NCBI RefSeq assembly: GCF_900187885.1
Contig: NZ_FYEK01000027.1
Coordinates: 318,010-382,009 of the forward strand
Origin: Thermoflexus hugenholtzii JAD2
GTDB taxonomy: Bacteria > Chloroflexota > Anaerolineae > Thermoflexales > Thermoflexaceae
DNA: 64,000 bases
Direction of reading: 5' to 3'
Part shown: positions 26,082-35,153 of the stretch, piece by piece
Position numbering within the stretch: the stretch's first letter is position 1
How the letters are laid out: each line of letters starts with the position of its first letter
Position numbers and translations under genes: made by a program
The notes under the pieces: generated by a model
Seen by the model: only the letters and a program-made list of their open reading frames with translations
Databases searched by the model: none
Told to the model about the DNA's origin: nothing

Positions 26082-27392
26082 ATGGAGATGCTTCGATGGG
26101 AGGCGGAGGTGGTGGTGGTGGGCACGGGACCGGGCGGGGCGACGGTGGCCCGGGAGCTGGCCCGGGCGGGCCGGCGGGTGCTGCTGTTCGAGCGCGGCGG
26201 CCCGGAGCGGGGCCGCCCGCTGTATGGCACGCATCTGGGTGCCCTCCGCTACACCGAGCGGGGCGGCCTCTTCTTCACCCCCGAGGGGATCCAGGTGGTG
26301 GCCCCCCATATGGTGGGCGGGGCCACCGGCATGTTCGCCGGTTGCGCGGCGCCGCCGCCCGATTGGCTGCGGACGAAATACGGGATCGATCTCCGTCTGG
26401 AGGTCGCGGAGACCATCGAGGAGCTGAGGATCGCCCCGTTGCCCCCGGAGCACCGCGGCGCGGCCTCCACCCGCTTGGCCGAGGCGGCCCGCGCCCTCGG
26501 CTACGCCATCTATCCCCAGCCCAAATTCATCCGCCCCGAGCGCGCCCCGCGCTTTCAATGCGGCGCCCACTGCCTCCTCGGATGCCGTTGCGGGGCGAAG
26601 TGGAGCGCCGCCGAGTTCGTGGAGGAGGCCGTCCGGGCGGGCGCGCTCCTTTTCCCCTACGCGTTCGTGGAGCGCGTCCTCCTCGAGGGAGGACGGGCGG
26701 TGGGGGTGGCGGGTCGCATCCGGGGGCAGCCCTTCATCGCGCGGGCGGACCGGGTGGTGCTGGCCGCCGGGGGCCTGGGCACCCCCCGCATCCTGCAGGC
26801 CTCCGGTTTCCGTGGGATCGGAGAGGGGCTGGCGATGGATCTCACCGTGATCGTGTACGGCCGATCCCGGGCGGATGGGAACGCCTCGGACCCCCCGATG
26901 ACCTGGTCCTGGGAGGATCCGGGGCTGGAGGTCATGTTCAGCACGCTCATGGATCCCTGGCTGCTGTATCCGCTGGTGGCGGGGATGAGCGGCCTGCGCC
27001 ATGTGGCGACCTGGCCGCGCTGGCGGCAGATGCTCGGGGTGATGATCAAACTCCGCGATACGCTCTCCGGCCGCCTCCACCCGGATGGATCCCTCTCGAA
27101 GCCGCTGACCCCGACGGATCGAGACCGGTTGCAGGAGGCTGTGGGCATCGCCCGGCGTATCCTGAGCGAGGCCGGGGCGGATCCCGCTTCGATCTTTGTC
27201 TCCCCGATGCGGGGGACCCATCCCAGCGCCACCGTGCGCATCGGAGAGCTGGTGGACACGGATCTGCAGACGGAGGTGCGGGGGCTGTACGTCTGCGACG
27301 CCAGCGTGTTCCCCGAGGCGCTGGGGCGGCCGACGGTGCTGACCCTCATCGCCCTGGGCAAGCGCTTGGCCCGGTCCATGGTTGAAGCGTAG
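26082..27392 (+). CDS. GMC-family FAD oxidoreductase
   Basis: 436 residues. FAD-binding VVVVGTGPGGATVARELARA near residues 10-29, then GGATGMFAGCAA, FVEEAVRAGALLFPYA, the NAD/FAD fold strand RVVLAAGGLGTPRILQASG, and the C-terminal GMC signature GTHPSATVRIG...GLYVCDASVFPEALGRPTVLTLIALGKRLA with the conserved His. Such flavoenzymes oxidise alcohols or sugars. It is shorter than the usual 500-600 residues. A Cys-rich stretch, CGAHCLLGCRCGAKW near 155-170, resembles members such as cholesterol oxidase-like and glucose dehydrogenase-like bacterial GMC proteins but its role is unknown. The D-cysteine-desulfhydrase-like gene follows after 30 bases. Confidence 0.8.
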   Translation: MEMLRWEAEVVVVGTGPGGATVARELARAGRRVLLFERGGPERGRPLYGTHLGALRYTERGGLFFTPEGIQVVAPHMVGGATGMFAGCAAPPPDWLRTKYGIDLRLEVAETIEELRIAPLPPEHRGAASTRLAEAARALGYAIYPQPKFIRPERAPRFQCGAHCLLGCRCGAKWSAAEFVEEAVRAGALLFPYAFVERVLLEGGRAVGVAGRIRGQPFIARADRVVLAAGGLGTPRILQASGFRGIGEGLAMDLTVIVYGRSRADGNASDPPMTWSWEDPGLEVMFSTLMDPWLLYPLVAGMSGLRHVATWPRWRQMLGVMIKLRDTLSGRLHPDGSLSKPLTPTDRDRLQEAVGIARRILSEAGADPASIFVSPMRGTHPSATVRIGELVDTDLQTEVRGLYVCDASVFPEALGRPTVLTLIALGKRLARSMVEA

Positions 27393-27422
27393 AAGCGATG
27401 TTCCTCAAAGCGGAGCGGCGCG

Positions 27423-28445
27423 ATGGATGCGGAGGAGCTGGCGCGTCGTCTGGAGGCGATCCCGCGGGTCCCGCTGCTCGCCGCGCCCACCCCGCTGGAG
27501 CCTCTGCCTCGCCTGAGCGCGGCGCTGGGCCGGCCGGTTTACCTCAAACGGGAGGACGCCATCGGGCCGGCGCTGGGGGGCAACAAGGCCCGTCCCCTGG
27601 AGTATCTGCTGGCCGACGCCCTCCGCCGGGGCCATCGCCGCGTGGTCACCTACGGCGGCCTGCAGTCCAACCATGCGCGGATCACGGCCGCCGCCGCCCG
27701 GCGCCTGGGGCTGGAGCCCCATCTCTTCTACTTCACCCCTCGTCCTCCTCGTCTGAGCGGCAACCTCCTGTTAAACGAGCTGCTCGGAGCCTTTATGCAC
27801 TTCTTCCCCTTCGGCGGCGGAGGAGGCCCCCGTTCCCTGGCGTGGACGGACTTCCTGGTTCGGGTCTTGGCCCGGCTGTGGGTGGGCCGCCATTACTTCA
27901 TCCCTGTAGGTGGGCGCTCGGTCCTGGGCGGGCTGGGCTACGTGCGGGCCGCCCTGGAGCTCCACCATCAGGCCCAGGCGCACGGGCTGGGGCCGGCCTG
28001 GGTGGTGACGGCGGTGGGGACCGGGGGGACGCTGGCCGGGTTGTGGGCGGGATGGACCCTGCTTCGCTCCCCGCTGCGCCCCCTGGGCATCGACATCGGG
28101 GGATTGTGGAAGGACCTCCCGGCCGCCATCGCCCGCCTCGCCGGGCAGATCTGCGCCCGCCTGGGCGAGCCCCACCGGTTCCCGACGACTGAGGTGCCTC
28201 TGATCGAGCGGACCTATGCGGGATCGGGTTACGGGGCGCCCTCCCCGGAGGGGAACCGGGTGCTGCGGGAGCTGGCGCGTCTGGAGGGGATCCTGCTGGA
28301 TCCGGTTTACACGGCGAAGGCCTTCGCTGGGATGCTGGATTTGCTCCAGAAGGGGAAGCTGGGATCCGATGAGCCGATCATCTTCCTGCACACCGGGGGC
28401 ATCCCCGCGCTGTTCGCCTTTGAGGCCGGCGACCTGGCGGCGTGA
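27423..28445 (+). CDS. PLP-dependent enzyme of the D-cysteine desulfhydrase / ACC deaminase family
   Basis: 340 residues. Fold type II PLP enzyme: YLKREDAIGPALGGNKARPLEYLLADAL near residues 40-67 with the Schiff-base Lys in GGNKAR, then VTYGGLQSNHARITAAAARRLG, WVVTAVGTGGTLAG for the phosphate-binding glycine loop, and LDPVYTAKAFAGM near the end. Members convert D-cysteine, ACC or L-cysteate by alpha,beta-elimination or deamination; this sequence cannot be split by eye. An inserted Phe/Gly-rich segment (MHFFPFGGGGGPRS) near 120-135 is uncommon. It precedes the convergent EamA transporter gene by only three bases. Confidence 0.8.
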   Translation: MDAEELARRLEAIPRVPLLAAPTPLEPLPRLSAALGRPVYLKREDAIGPALGGNKARPLEYLLADALRRGHRRVVTYGGLQSNHARITAAAARRLGLEPHLFYFTPRPPRLSGNLLLNELLGAFMHFFPFGGGGGPRSLAWTDFLVRVLARLWVGRHYFIPVGGRSVLGGLGYVRAALELHHQAQAHGLGPAWVVTAVGTGGTLAGLWAGWTLLRSPLRPLGIDIGGLWKDLPAAIARLAGQICARLGEPHRFPTTEVPLIERTYAGSGYGAPSPEGNRVLRELARLEGILLDPVYTAKAFAGMLDLLQKGKLGSDEPIIFLHTGGIPALFAFEAGDLAA

Positions 28446-28448
28446 GCT

Positions 28449-29357
28449 TCAATCCGCAGGGGGCAGCAGGGGCATCCGCCAGCGCGGGACAGGGGCGCGG
28501 GGGCTTTCGCGGGCGATCAGCATCACGCTGGCGATCATCAGCAGCGCGCCGAGCCACTGAACCAGCGTCAGGCGTTCCCCCAGGAACCCAACGGCCAGCC
28601 CCACGGTGACCAGGATCTCCAGCACCGTGAGCAGGGCGGTCTGGACCCCTCCCAAGCGCTTGACGCCGAGGAACATCGTCAGCCGCGAGAGCATCAGCAC
28701 CCCCGCCATGGCGGCGATGGGGCCCAGGGCGGCCGTCGGGACGGAGGCGCGGGCGTTGCCCATCGCCCAGCCGGCGACCGGGGTGAAGGCGGCCGTGGCC
28801 GTCAGGGCGTAGAGGGTGAGGGTCTGGGCGGGCATCTCGTAGAGCACCCGCTGGCTGAGCACTACATGGAGGGCGTAGAGCCCGCTGGAGAGCAGCACCA
28901 GGATCACCCCCAGGGGATCCGGCATCCCCTGGAAGCGGCCCAGCAGCAGCCCCACCCCCAGCCCGGCCATCAGGATCCGCACACGAGTCCATCCCGGAAC
29001 AGGCTCCCCGTTCAGGTGGGTGATCACCGCGACCAGGACGGGATACATGGAGTAGATCAGATGGGCGACCGCGGCGTCCAGCCGGTAAAGGCCCATATAG
29101 TAGAAGATCGAGCCCAGGGCGTTGGTGAAGCCCACGGCGAGGCATCCGAGCAGGCCCACCGGATAGATGTAAAGATAGCGGCGCCAGCGAGGATGGATCA
29201 GGTAAAGGGCCCATAGGGCCAGGGCGGCGATCCCGCTGCGCAGGATGACCACGGTGGCCGGGTCCGCGCCGTCCCGATAGGCCAGCTTGGCCAGGATCGG
29301 CGCCCCGCCCAGCATGATCGCCGAGGCCAGCGCCGCCAGGATCCCTTCCCACGCCAT
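28449..29357 (-). CDS. EamA-family (DMT superfamily) transporter
   Basis: 302 residues from ATG 29357. Ten hydrophobic segments in two repeated EamA halves: ASAIMLGGAPILAKLAYRDG...ILRSGIAALALWAL opens the first, and VILVLLSSGLYALHVVLSQRVL the second, with EILVTVGLAVGFLGERLTLVQWLGALLMIASV closing it as in the family. DMT proteins are exporters or facilitators of small metabolites. A longer upstream frame belongs to the coding region of the next gene's shadow. It ends the minus-strand group with the amidase-type gene and recF. Confidence 0.82.
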   Translation of the reverse strand: MAWEGILAALASAIMLGGAPILAKLAYRDGADPATVVILRSGIAALALWALYLIHPRWRRYLYIYPVGLLGCLAVGFTNALGSIFYYMGLYRLDAAVAHLIYSMYPVLVAVITHLNGEPVPGWTRVRILMAGLGVGLLLGRFQGMPDPLGVILVLLSSGLYALHVVLSQRVLYEMPAQTLTLYALTATAAFTPVAGWAMGNARASVPTAALGPIAAMAGVLMLSRLTMFLGVKRLGGVQTALLTVLEILVTVGLAVGFLGERLTLVQWLGALLMIASVMLIARESPRAPVPRWRMPLLPPAD

Positions 29358-29380
29358 CGTCGCTCTGTCCTCTGAGGAGA

Positions 29381-31873
29381 TCAGACCGCCAGACCGTGCC
29401 GCCGCCGGATCGCCTGAACCTGCGCCCACAGCAGCCCCCGCCACGCGATCCCCGTCCGCCATCCCCCCGGGCATGGAGTCCCATCCAGCTCCTCGTGGCC
29501 CTTCACCGCTTCGATCCCCAGCCCGAGGTGCTCCAGGAGGAAGGCGATCAGCTCCGCCGTGGCGGTGAGCTGACCCTCCCTCGGGGGTTGCCTCCGGAAG
29601 TCCCCGATCAGCCCGATGCTCACGGAGCGCGTCGGATCGGCTCCTGCATGGGAAACCGCCGCCGTCAGGGGATGGATCCGGTAAAGGGTTCCATCTCCGG
29701 CCACCAGGAAATGATACGTCGGCCCGGGCAGCCCGAGCCGTTCCGTCTGGAAGGCGACGATCTGCTCCGCCGGGACCGCCGGATCGGTCCCGGTGTGATG
29801 GAGGATCAGCTCTCGGATCCGCCAGAGCGGGCGGGGCGGGAAGGGAGCGCGAGAGGGGAGGTCGCGCCAGCCGGGCTCCGGCAGCCCGGGGATCGGCCAC
29901 CCGGCCTCCTTCAGGATCCGCTGCGCCGCCTCCCGAACGGCCGCGCCGGAAAAGGGGACAGCGCCGGCGGAGGGGAAGAGCTCATCGATCGTCCGGATCT
30001 GGGCCGGTCCCAGCCGGAAGCGGATCATCAGCCACGCACACAACCGGGCGACCCGGTCCAGTGGTGTAGGGGCGAGCGGCTGGCCCTCCCGCCATCCGGC
30101 GATGGCGAGGCCCACGCTGATGCGTCCGCAGCCACCGGCGTGATCCGTCATCGCCTCCAGCGGGAGGGTCCAGAAAACCCGTCCGTCCGCCGTGAGGTAA
30201 AAGTGAAAAGGGAAGCCCAGGCGTCCCTTGTGTTCGATCAGGAACTCCGCCAGGGCCTGTGGGGGCAGATCCCCGGGGATCTCCAGAGGATGCAGGATCA
30301 GATACCGGACCCCCTCCAGGGGGCGTCGGGGCCAGGGGGAAGGCTTCCGGCGGGGCAGCAAGGGTTCGATCCACTCCAGGGAGAGGTTCAGGCGCTGGAG
30401 GTCCGCATCGGCCCAGGGGCAGGGGGCTGTCGGGACGCGGCCGGGATCCCCTTCCAGGGCGACGTCGAGGGCGTGCACCCAGCCGGCGCCTCCCTCCCAT
30501 CGGACTCTCCACCATCGGCGGTCGGAGGTCGTCAGCTCGGCGACGCCCCGGCTCCCCGCCGGAAGCTCGGCGAGGGCGGGGGCGGTGGGGGAGGGCGCGA
30601 GGCGGAGCGCCGTGGCCCGGCGCAAGGTCAGCCGGACCGGGCCGTCGCGCCGCACCGGGATCTCCTGGGGATCACCCCGGAACGTGAGGGCTTCCCGGGG
30701 CACCCAGCCCTTCCGCCCCCGATCCGGCAGGAGCAGGGCCACCCAGCGGCCGTCCGCCGTCCGCTCAACGGCGAAAGCGGCCTGCCCGGTGGGGAGCGCC
30801 CGCCCGATGGGTTCGCCTTCCGGCCGATCGCGAAGCGGCATCTCCATCCGGAGGGTGACGCGCGGGTATCGCTGGAGCCCCACATCCCATCGAAGGCGGG
30901 CCGTGAGCGCGCGGTCCAGATCGCGCAGCAATCCCGTCTTGCCCTCCATGAACCAGGGATCCACGCGTTGCCAGCGGTAGAGGGCCATGCAGCGGATCGG
31001 CGGATGGGCCGGATCCGCGTTCCAGCGGTGGATCTCCGTGTAGGCTTCGGAGATCCAGCCGGTGTCGGCGTCGGGCCAGGGGATGGGCCGGCCGCCCTGA
31101 TCCCCCATCGAGGCCTCGGTGATGAAGAGGGGGAGATGGCGCAGGTGAGGCGGGATCGCCTCGATGAAGTCCTGATAGGCGCGGAAGCCCCATCGCCGAG
31201 CCTCATAGGGCGGGGGGCAGCGGAGGTCCATGGCGAGGGCCTGAGGGTCCGCGCTCTGGCCGGCGACGTGAAGGGCGATCCCGTCCAGGTCCTCCCCCAG
31301 GGCCGCGATCAGGTCGTGGAAATAGACGATCCAGTCCCCGGTGGGGTTGCCGGGGTAACGGAGGACGGCGGTGAAGGGGGCCACAGCGGCCGGGATCACC
31401 CAATCCTCCTCGTGCCCGGGCTGGTTGCGGATCCACTCCCGGCAGAGCCGGAAGCAGCGGGCGTAGCGCTCCGGCGTGATCCATTCCGCGGCCTCGCAGA
31501 CGGCGCCGCGGGGGTCGAGGCGAGCGCCGGGCTGTTGCTGGGGGTGGTTGGGCTCGTTCCCGATGATCCAGATATGCGCCCCCGGCGAGGCGGCGACGAA
31601 GCGGGCGCAGCGCCGGGCGAAGGCTTCGTAGCGGTCGGAGGAGGGGAGGGTGCCGTTGGGATAGCGGCCGTGGTTGAGGACCACGATCACCCCGAAGCCG
31701 GCGTCCGCCCATTCCCGATAGATCGAGCCGCGGCCGCTGGGATCCTCGGGGTCGGCCCCGATGGTCTCCTCGAAGATCACCCAGCCGGTCACGCCCGCGG
31801 CGCGGAACCGCTCCCGCCACGGGCCCGGGTCGTGGATGCCGTAAAGATAGACCGGCAGGCTCCGCCCCGCCAT
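29381..31873 (-). CDS. Large protein: glycosidase-like barrel, SH3-like region and two N-acetylmuramoyl-L-alanine amidase domains
   Basis: 830 residues from ATG 31873, preceded by GGAGG at five bases (in-frame ATGs at 31885 and 31918 are weaker). About 1-310 is a TIM-barrel-like domain with IWIIGNEPNHP, VIPAAVAPFTA and LPLFITEASMGD, as in GH-like cell-wall proteins. About 330-500 holds two SH3-like segments (RWVALLLPDRGRKGWVPREAL; WWRVRWEGGAGWVHALD). About 515-660 and 685-830 are amidase_2 (PGRP-type) domains. The second keeps all zinc ligands: LILHHTGTD, VSHAGAD and GHEELDGTPCPGG; the first has ILHPLE and DHAGGCG but no third His-x-Cys motif, so it is probably inactive. No clear signal peptide is seen, which is odd for a wall enzyme. 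It is 71 bases downstream of recF. Confidence 0.7.
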   Translation of the reverse strand: MAGRSLPVYLYGIHDPGPWRERFRAAGVTGWVIFEETIGADPEDPSGRGSIYREWADAGFGVIVVLNHGRYPNGTLPSSDRYEAFARRCARFVAASPGAHIWIIGNEPNHPQQQPGARLDPRGAVCEAAEWITPERYARCFRLCREWIRNQPGHEEDWVIPAAVAPFTAVLRYPGNPTGDWIVYFHDLIAALGEDLDGIALHVAGQSADPQALAMDLRCPPPYEARRWGFRAYQDFIEAIPPHLRHLPLFITEASMGDQGGRPIPWPDADTGWISEAYTEIHRWNADPAHPPIRCMALYRWQRVDPWFMEGKTGLLRDLDRALTARLRWDVGLQRYPRVTLRMEMPLRDRPEGEPIGRALPTGQAAFAVERTADGRWVALLLPDRGRKGWVPREALTFRGDPQEIPVRRDGPVRLTLRRATALRLAPSPTAPALAELPAGSRGVAELTTSDRRWWRVRWEGGAGWVHALDVALEGDPGRVPTAPCPWADADLQRLNLSLEWIEPLLPRRKPSPWPRRPLEGVRYLILHPLEIPGDLPPQALAEFLIEHKGRLGFPFHFYLTADGRVFWTLPLEAMTDHAGGCGRISVGLAIAGWREGQPLAPTPLDRVARLCAWLMIRFRLGPAQIRTIDELFPSAGAVPFSGAAVREAAQRILKEAGWPIPGLPEPGWRDLPSRAPFPPRPLWRIRELILHHTGTDPAVPAEQIVAFQTERLGLPGPTYHFLVAGDGTLYRIHPLTAAVSHAGADPTRSVSIGLIGDFRRQPPREGQLTATAELIAFLLEHLGLGIEAVKGHEELDGTPCPGGWRTGIAWRGLLWAQVQAIRRRHGLAV

Positions 31874-31944
31874 CGCAGCCTCCATCCTGGATTTACATCC
31901 GCCCGAGCCTTTCGGCAAGCGGCAAAGTGAGAGTGGCCTCCGCT

Positions 31945-33162
31945 TTACCCGATGCCGGGCGGATCCGGATCTTCCCGAAGGAAGCCGGCCTGCACGTGGA
32001 AGCGCCGGACCCGCTCCCGGAAATCGGGCGCGAAGAGCATGGGATCGGTGGTGGTGAGGATGGCCTGTTCCGCATCCTCCAGGGCCCGGAGCAGGTAGCG
32101 GCGGCGTTCCTCGTCGAGCTCCGCCATGACCTCATCCAGCAGCAGGAGCGGGCTTTCCCGGAACACGGAGGCCAGCCAGCGGGCCGCGGCGAGCTTGAAG
32201 GCCAGGATGGCGGTCCGCTGCTGTCCCCGGGAGCCGTAAAGGCCGATGTCCACGCCATCCACGATGAAGCGCAGGTCATCCCGGTGGGGGCCGACCCGGG
32301 TGCTCCCCCGCCGGATATCCGCGGCCCGTTCCCGGAGCAGCGCCTTCCGGAAGATCTCGGCGAGCTCGGCTTCGGCCCATCCCTGACCCCACAGGAGGGT
32401 GTCCAGGGCCATCTGCCCCTCGACCTGGGCGGGGTCCAGGCCGGGGATGTAGCGCAGCATGAGGGGCTCCCCGCCGCTGAGAGTCCGATGGATCTCCTCG
32501 GCGTAGCCGGCGATGGCGTGCAGGGCGCGGGCCCGCTGGCCCATCAGCGGCGCTCCGTAGCGGGCCACCGATTCGTCCCACAGGTCCAGCTGGCCGGGAT
32601 CCCCGCCCTCTTCCTGAAGGCGGCGGAGCAGGGCGTTGCGCTGGGCGAGGGCCCGCTGATAGGCGGCCAGGGTCCGGGCGAAGGCGGGGGAGGTCTGGGC
32701 GATGAGCAGATCCATCAGCCGCCGTCGTTCGGCGGGGGGTCCGCCCACCACCTCCACATCCTGGGGGGCGAACACCACCACGGCGGCCTGTCCGAAGAGG
32801 TCCAGGGCCCGATGGGGGACGCCGTTGATCCGCACCTGTTTGCGGAGGGAGGCGGTCTCCGGGGAGGGGGTTCCCCCTTCGGCGACCAGGGCGATCTCCA
32901 GGCGCACGGGGCCGTCCTGGCGCACGAACTCGGCGATCACCCGGGCGAAGGGCATGGGATCCCGCCAGGCAGCCCAGTGAATGAGTTCCCGGTCGCTTCC
33001 GGTGCGAAAGGAGTGGCCGGTGGCGGCGTAAGCGATGGCCTCGAGGAGGTTGGTCTTCCCCTGGGCGTTCCCCCCGTAGACCATGATCACCCGCGGCTCG
33101 AGACGCCACTCGAGCCGCGCGTAGTTTCGGAACTGGGTCAGGCTGAGAGAGCGGAGCCACAT
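31945..33162 (-). CDS. recF: DNA replication and repair protein RecF
   Basis: 405 residues. SMC-like ATPase: LTQFRNYARLEWRLEPRVIMVYG leads into the Walker A GGNAQGKT near residues 30-37, NLLEAIAYAATGHSFR, the signature area YGSRGQQRTAILAFKLAA and the Walker B LLLLDEVMAELDEERR. RecF loads RecA at gapped DNA together with RecO and RecR. In many bacteria recF lies beside dnaN and gyrB; here it leads a minus-strand unit with the amidase-type and EamA genes, while gyrA is 30 kb away. Confidence 0.93.
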   Translation of the reverse strand: MWLRSLSLTQFRNYARLEWRLEPRVIMVYGGNAQGKTNLLEAIAYAATGHSFRTGSDRELIHWAAWRDPMPFARVIAEFVRQDGPVRLEIALVAEGGTPSPETASLRKQVRINGVPHRALDLFGQAAVVVFAPQDVEVVGGPPAERRRLMDLLIAQTSPAFARTLAAYQRALAQRNALLRRLQEEGGDPGQLDLWDESVARYGAPLMGQRARALHAIAGYAEEIHRTLSGGEPLMLRYIPGLDPAQVEGQMALDTLLWGQGWAEAELAEIFRKALLRERAADIRRGSTRVGPHRDDLRFIVDGVDIGLYGSRGQQRTAILAFKLAAARWLASVFRESPLLLLDEVMAELDEERRRYLLRALEDAEQAILTTTDPMLFAPDFRERVRRFHVQAGFLREDPDPPGIG

Positions 33163-33206
33163 CCCTGGGCTCGTGTTCGGGATCTCAATCTCTCGACGCT
33201 TAGGGA

Positions 33207-33212
33207 TATAAT
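33207..33212 (+). promoter_or_regulatory. Candidate -10 box for the ABC permease pair
   Basis: A perfect TATAAT in the short divergent region between recF and the permease genes; no good -35 hexamer sits 16-18 bases upstream. Transcription would begin near 33219, leaving about 48 bases of leader before the ATG at 33267. The minus strand of the same region has TATGAT, so recF may use it too. Confidence 0.35.
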
Positions 33213-33266
33213 CATAGCCGATCCTCGATGAACGGTCCGGGCGCTCCGGAAGTTCGGGAGGTGAAG

Positions 33267-34289
33267 ATGGCGCATGCGGGGAAGGATCCGGCCCTCGAGG
33301 CGGGAGCCTCCCGGCCGGCGGCGCGTGGCGTGCCGGCCCTCCGATGGCGGGAACGGGCGTGGGAGCTCCGGCGTCGGATCGAGGCCGGGCTGCCGGTCCT
33401 GTTGATCGCTCCCTCGGCCCTGGCGTTGGGGGTCTTCGTTTACGGGTTCATCGGCTGGACGGTCTACGTGTCGATGACCCGCTGGAACGATGTGCTGCCG
33501 GATTACACCTTCGTGGGCCTCCGCAATTACGTTGGCCTATTCCAGACCCCTCGCTTCCAGGCGGACATCCGCAACACGGTGGTCTTCACCGTCTTCTTCC
33601 TGCTGGGGGCGGTCCTGCTGGGCTTCTTCGCGGCGCTCCTTCTGGATCAGCGGGTGAAAGGGGAGGCGTTCTTCCGCAGCGTCTTCCTGTTCCCGATGGC
33701 CATCTCCTTCATCGTGACCGGGATCGCCTGGCAGTGGCTGTTCAACCCGCAGACGGGGATCAACCTCCTGCTCCGGCACTTGGGTTACCCCGGGCCGCTC
33801 CCCCGCTGGTTCACGGATCCGACGATCATGTTCGGCGTGAAGGTGGGGGCCATCCAGGCCGGGATCCCGGTGGCCCTGATCCCGGTGGTCATCGCGGCCA
33901 CCTGGCAGCTCTCCGGGTTCACCATGGCGATGTATCTGGCCGGCCTGCGGGGGATCCCGGAGGAGCTGCGGGAGGCGGCCCGGGTGGATGGAGCGAGCGA
34001 GTGGCAGGTCTATCGCCATGTGGTGCTGCCGCTGTTGCGGCCGGTGACCCTGAGCGCCCTGATCGTGCTGGGGCACATCTCCCTGAAGATCTTCGACCTC
34101 ACGGTGGCCATGACCGGCAGCGGCCCGGGCTTCGCCACGGACATGCCCGCGTATTTCATGTTCGAGACCACCTTCCGGGGGAACCATTTCGCTCAGGGGG
34201 CGGCCATCGCCACGCTGATGCTGATCATGGTGGCGGCCCTGATCATCCCGTATCTGCGCTACAGCCTGAGCCGGGAGGCCGAGCTATGA
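33267..34289 (+). CDS. Carbohydrate ABC transporter permease, MalF/UgpA type
   Basis: 340 residues from ATG 33267, preceded by GGAGGTGAAG, an excellent ribosome site; the in-frame ATG 33228 lies almost at the putative transcription start and is less likely. Six membrane segments and the binding-protein-dependent transport signature EELREAARVDGASEWQVYRHVVLPLLRPVTL (EAA loop) near residues 235-265. Members pair with a MalG-type permease, a substrate-binding lipoprotein and a MsmX/MalK-type ATPase. The latter two are not adjacent, so they must be encoded elsewhere. Overlaps the next permease by ATGA. Confidence 0.88.
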   Translation: MAHAGKDPALEAGASRPAARGVPALRWRERAWELRRRIEAGLPVLLIAPSALALGVFVYGFIGWTVYVSMTRWNDVLPDYTFVGLRNYVGLFQTPRFQADIRNTVVFTVFFLLGAVLLGFFAALLLDQRVKGEAFFRSVFLFPMAISFIVTGIAWQWLFNPQTGINLLLRHLGYPGPLPRWFTDPTIMFGVKVGAIQAGIPVALIPVVIAATWQLSGFTMAMYLAGLRGIPEELREAARVDGASEWQVYRHVVLPLLRPVTLSALIVLGHISLKIFDLTVAMTGSGPGFATDMPAYFMFETTFRGNHFAQGAAIATLMLIMVAALIIPYLRYSLSREAEL

Positions 34290-35101
34290 AGGCGGGCCGC
34301 GTCCTGATCTACCTGGCCTTGATCGGTCTCACCGTTTTCTATCTGCTGCCGGTCTACGTCCTGTTCCTCACCGGCCTGAAGAGCTTCGCCGAGGCCGACC
34401 TCACCCGGATGTGGAACTGGCCGACGCAGCCCTCCCTGGCGGCCTTCGCCAAGGCCTGGGAGAAGCTCTCGCCGAACTTCATGAACAGCGTCTACCTGGT
34501 GATCCCCGCCACGCTGATCTCCTCCCTGATCGGCTCCGTCAACGGCTACATCCTCTCCAAATGGCGCTTCCGGGGGTCGGAGATCCTGTTCCCGGCCATC
34601 CTCTTCGGGATGTTCATCCCGTATCAGAGCATCCTGATCCCCCTGGTGCGTTTCCTGCAATCCATCGGCCTTTACGGCAGCATCCCCGGCCTCATCCTGG
34701 TACACGTGGTGTATGGCATCCCCATCACCTCCCTGATCTTCCGCAACTACTACGCCTCGATCCCTGGGGAGTTGGTGGAGGCGGCGAAGATCGACGGGGC
34801 TTCCCTGTTCGGGATCTACCGCTGGGTGATGCTGCCCCTCTCCCAGCCCGGGTTCGCGGTGGTGGCCATCTGGCAGTTCACGCAGATCTGGAACGACTTC
34901 CTGTTCGCGGTGACGGTGACGAACAAGCCGGCCCAGCAGCCCATCACGGTGGCCTTGCAGAACCTGGCGGGCAGCCAGATCGTCGAGTGGAACGTCCAGA
35001 TGGCGGGGGCGTTGCTGGCGGCGCTGCCCACGCTGCTGGTTTACGTTTTCCTGGGCCGCTTCTTCCTGCGGGGGCTTTTGGCTGGGGCGCTGAAGGGATG
35101 A
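34286..35101 (+). CDS. Carbohydrate ABC transporter permease, MalG/UgpE type
   Basis: 271 residues starting at the ATGA overlap. Six membrane segments; the EAA loop is ELVEAAKIDGASLFGIYRWVMLPLSQPGFAVV near residues 163-195, and NSVYLVIPATLISSLIGSVNGYILSKWRF is typical of the MalG branch. It forms the second half of a heterodimeric sugar or sugar-alcohol uptake channel with the preceding gene. The substrate cannot be inferred because the binding protein is missing from the window. Confidence 0.88.
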   Translation: MKAGRVLIYLALIGLTVFYLLPVYVLFLTGLKSFAEADLTRMWNWPTQPSLAAFAKAWEKLSPNFMNSVYLVIPATLISSLIGSVNGYILSKWRFRGSEILFPAILFGMFIPYQSILIPLVRFLQSIGLYGSIPGLILVHVVYGIPITSLIFRNYYASIPGELVEAAKIDGASLFGIYRWVMLPLSQPGFAVVAIWQFTQIWNDFLFAVTVTNKPAQQPITVALQNLAGSQIVEWNVQMAGALLAALPTLLVYVFLGRFFLRGLLAGALKG

Positions 35102-35121
35102 ACCGGACGGAGGCTCTTTAC

Positions 35122-35147
35122 AAAAAACCCCGGCGGGAGGGCCGGGG
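35122..35147 (-). terminator. Rho-independent terminator of tRNA-Leu
   Basis: On the minus strand CCCCGGC, a 6-base loop and GCCGGGG are followed by six T residues, a few bases past the encoded CCA of the tRNA. It also lies 20 bases past the stop of the convergent permease gene. Confidence 0.8.
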
Positions 35148-35153
35148 TTGCGA

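Noticed and set aside
31874..31918. Longer N-terminus of the amidase-type protein
   Set aside because: It adds no signal peptide and has no ribosome site, whereas ATG 31873 has GGAGG at five bases.
29396..31930. A plus-strand open frame of about 844 codons opposite the amidase-type gene
   Set aside because: Low-complexity Gly/Pro/Arg composition with no motif; the minus strand codes for recognisable amidase domains with zinc ligands.
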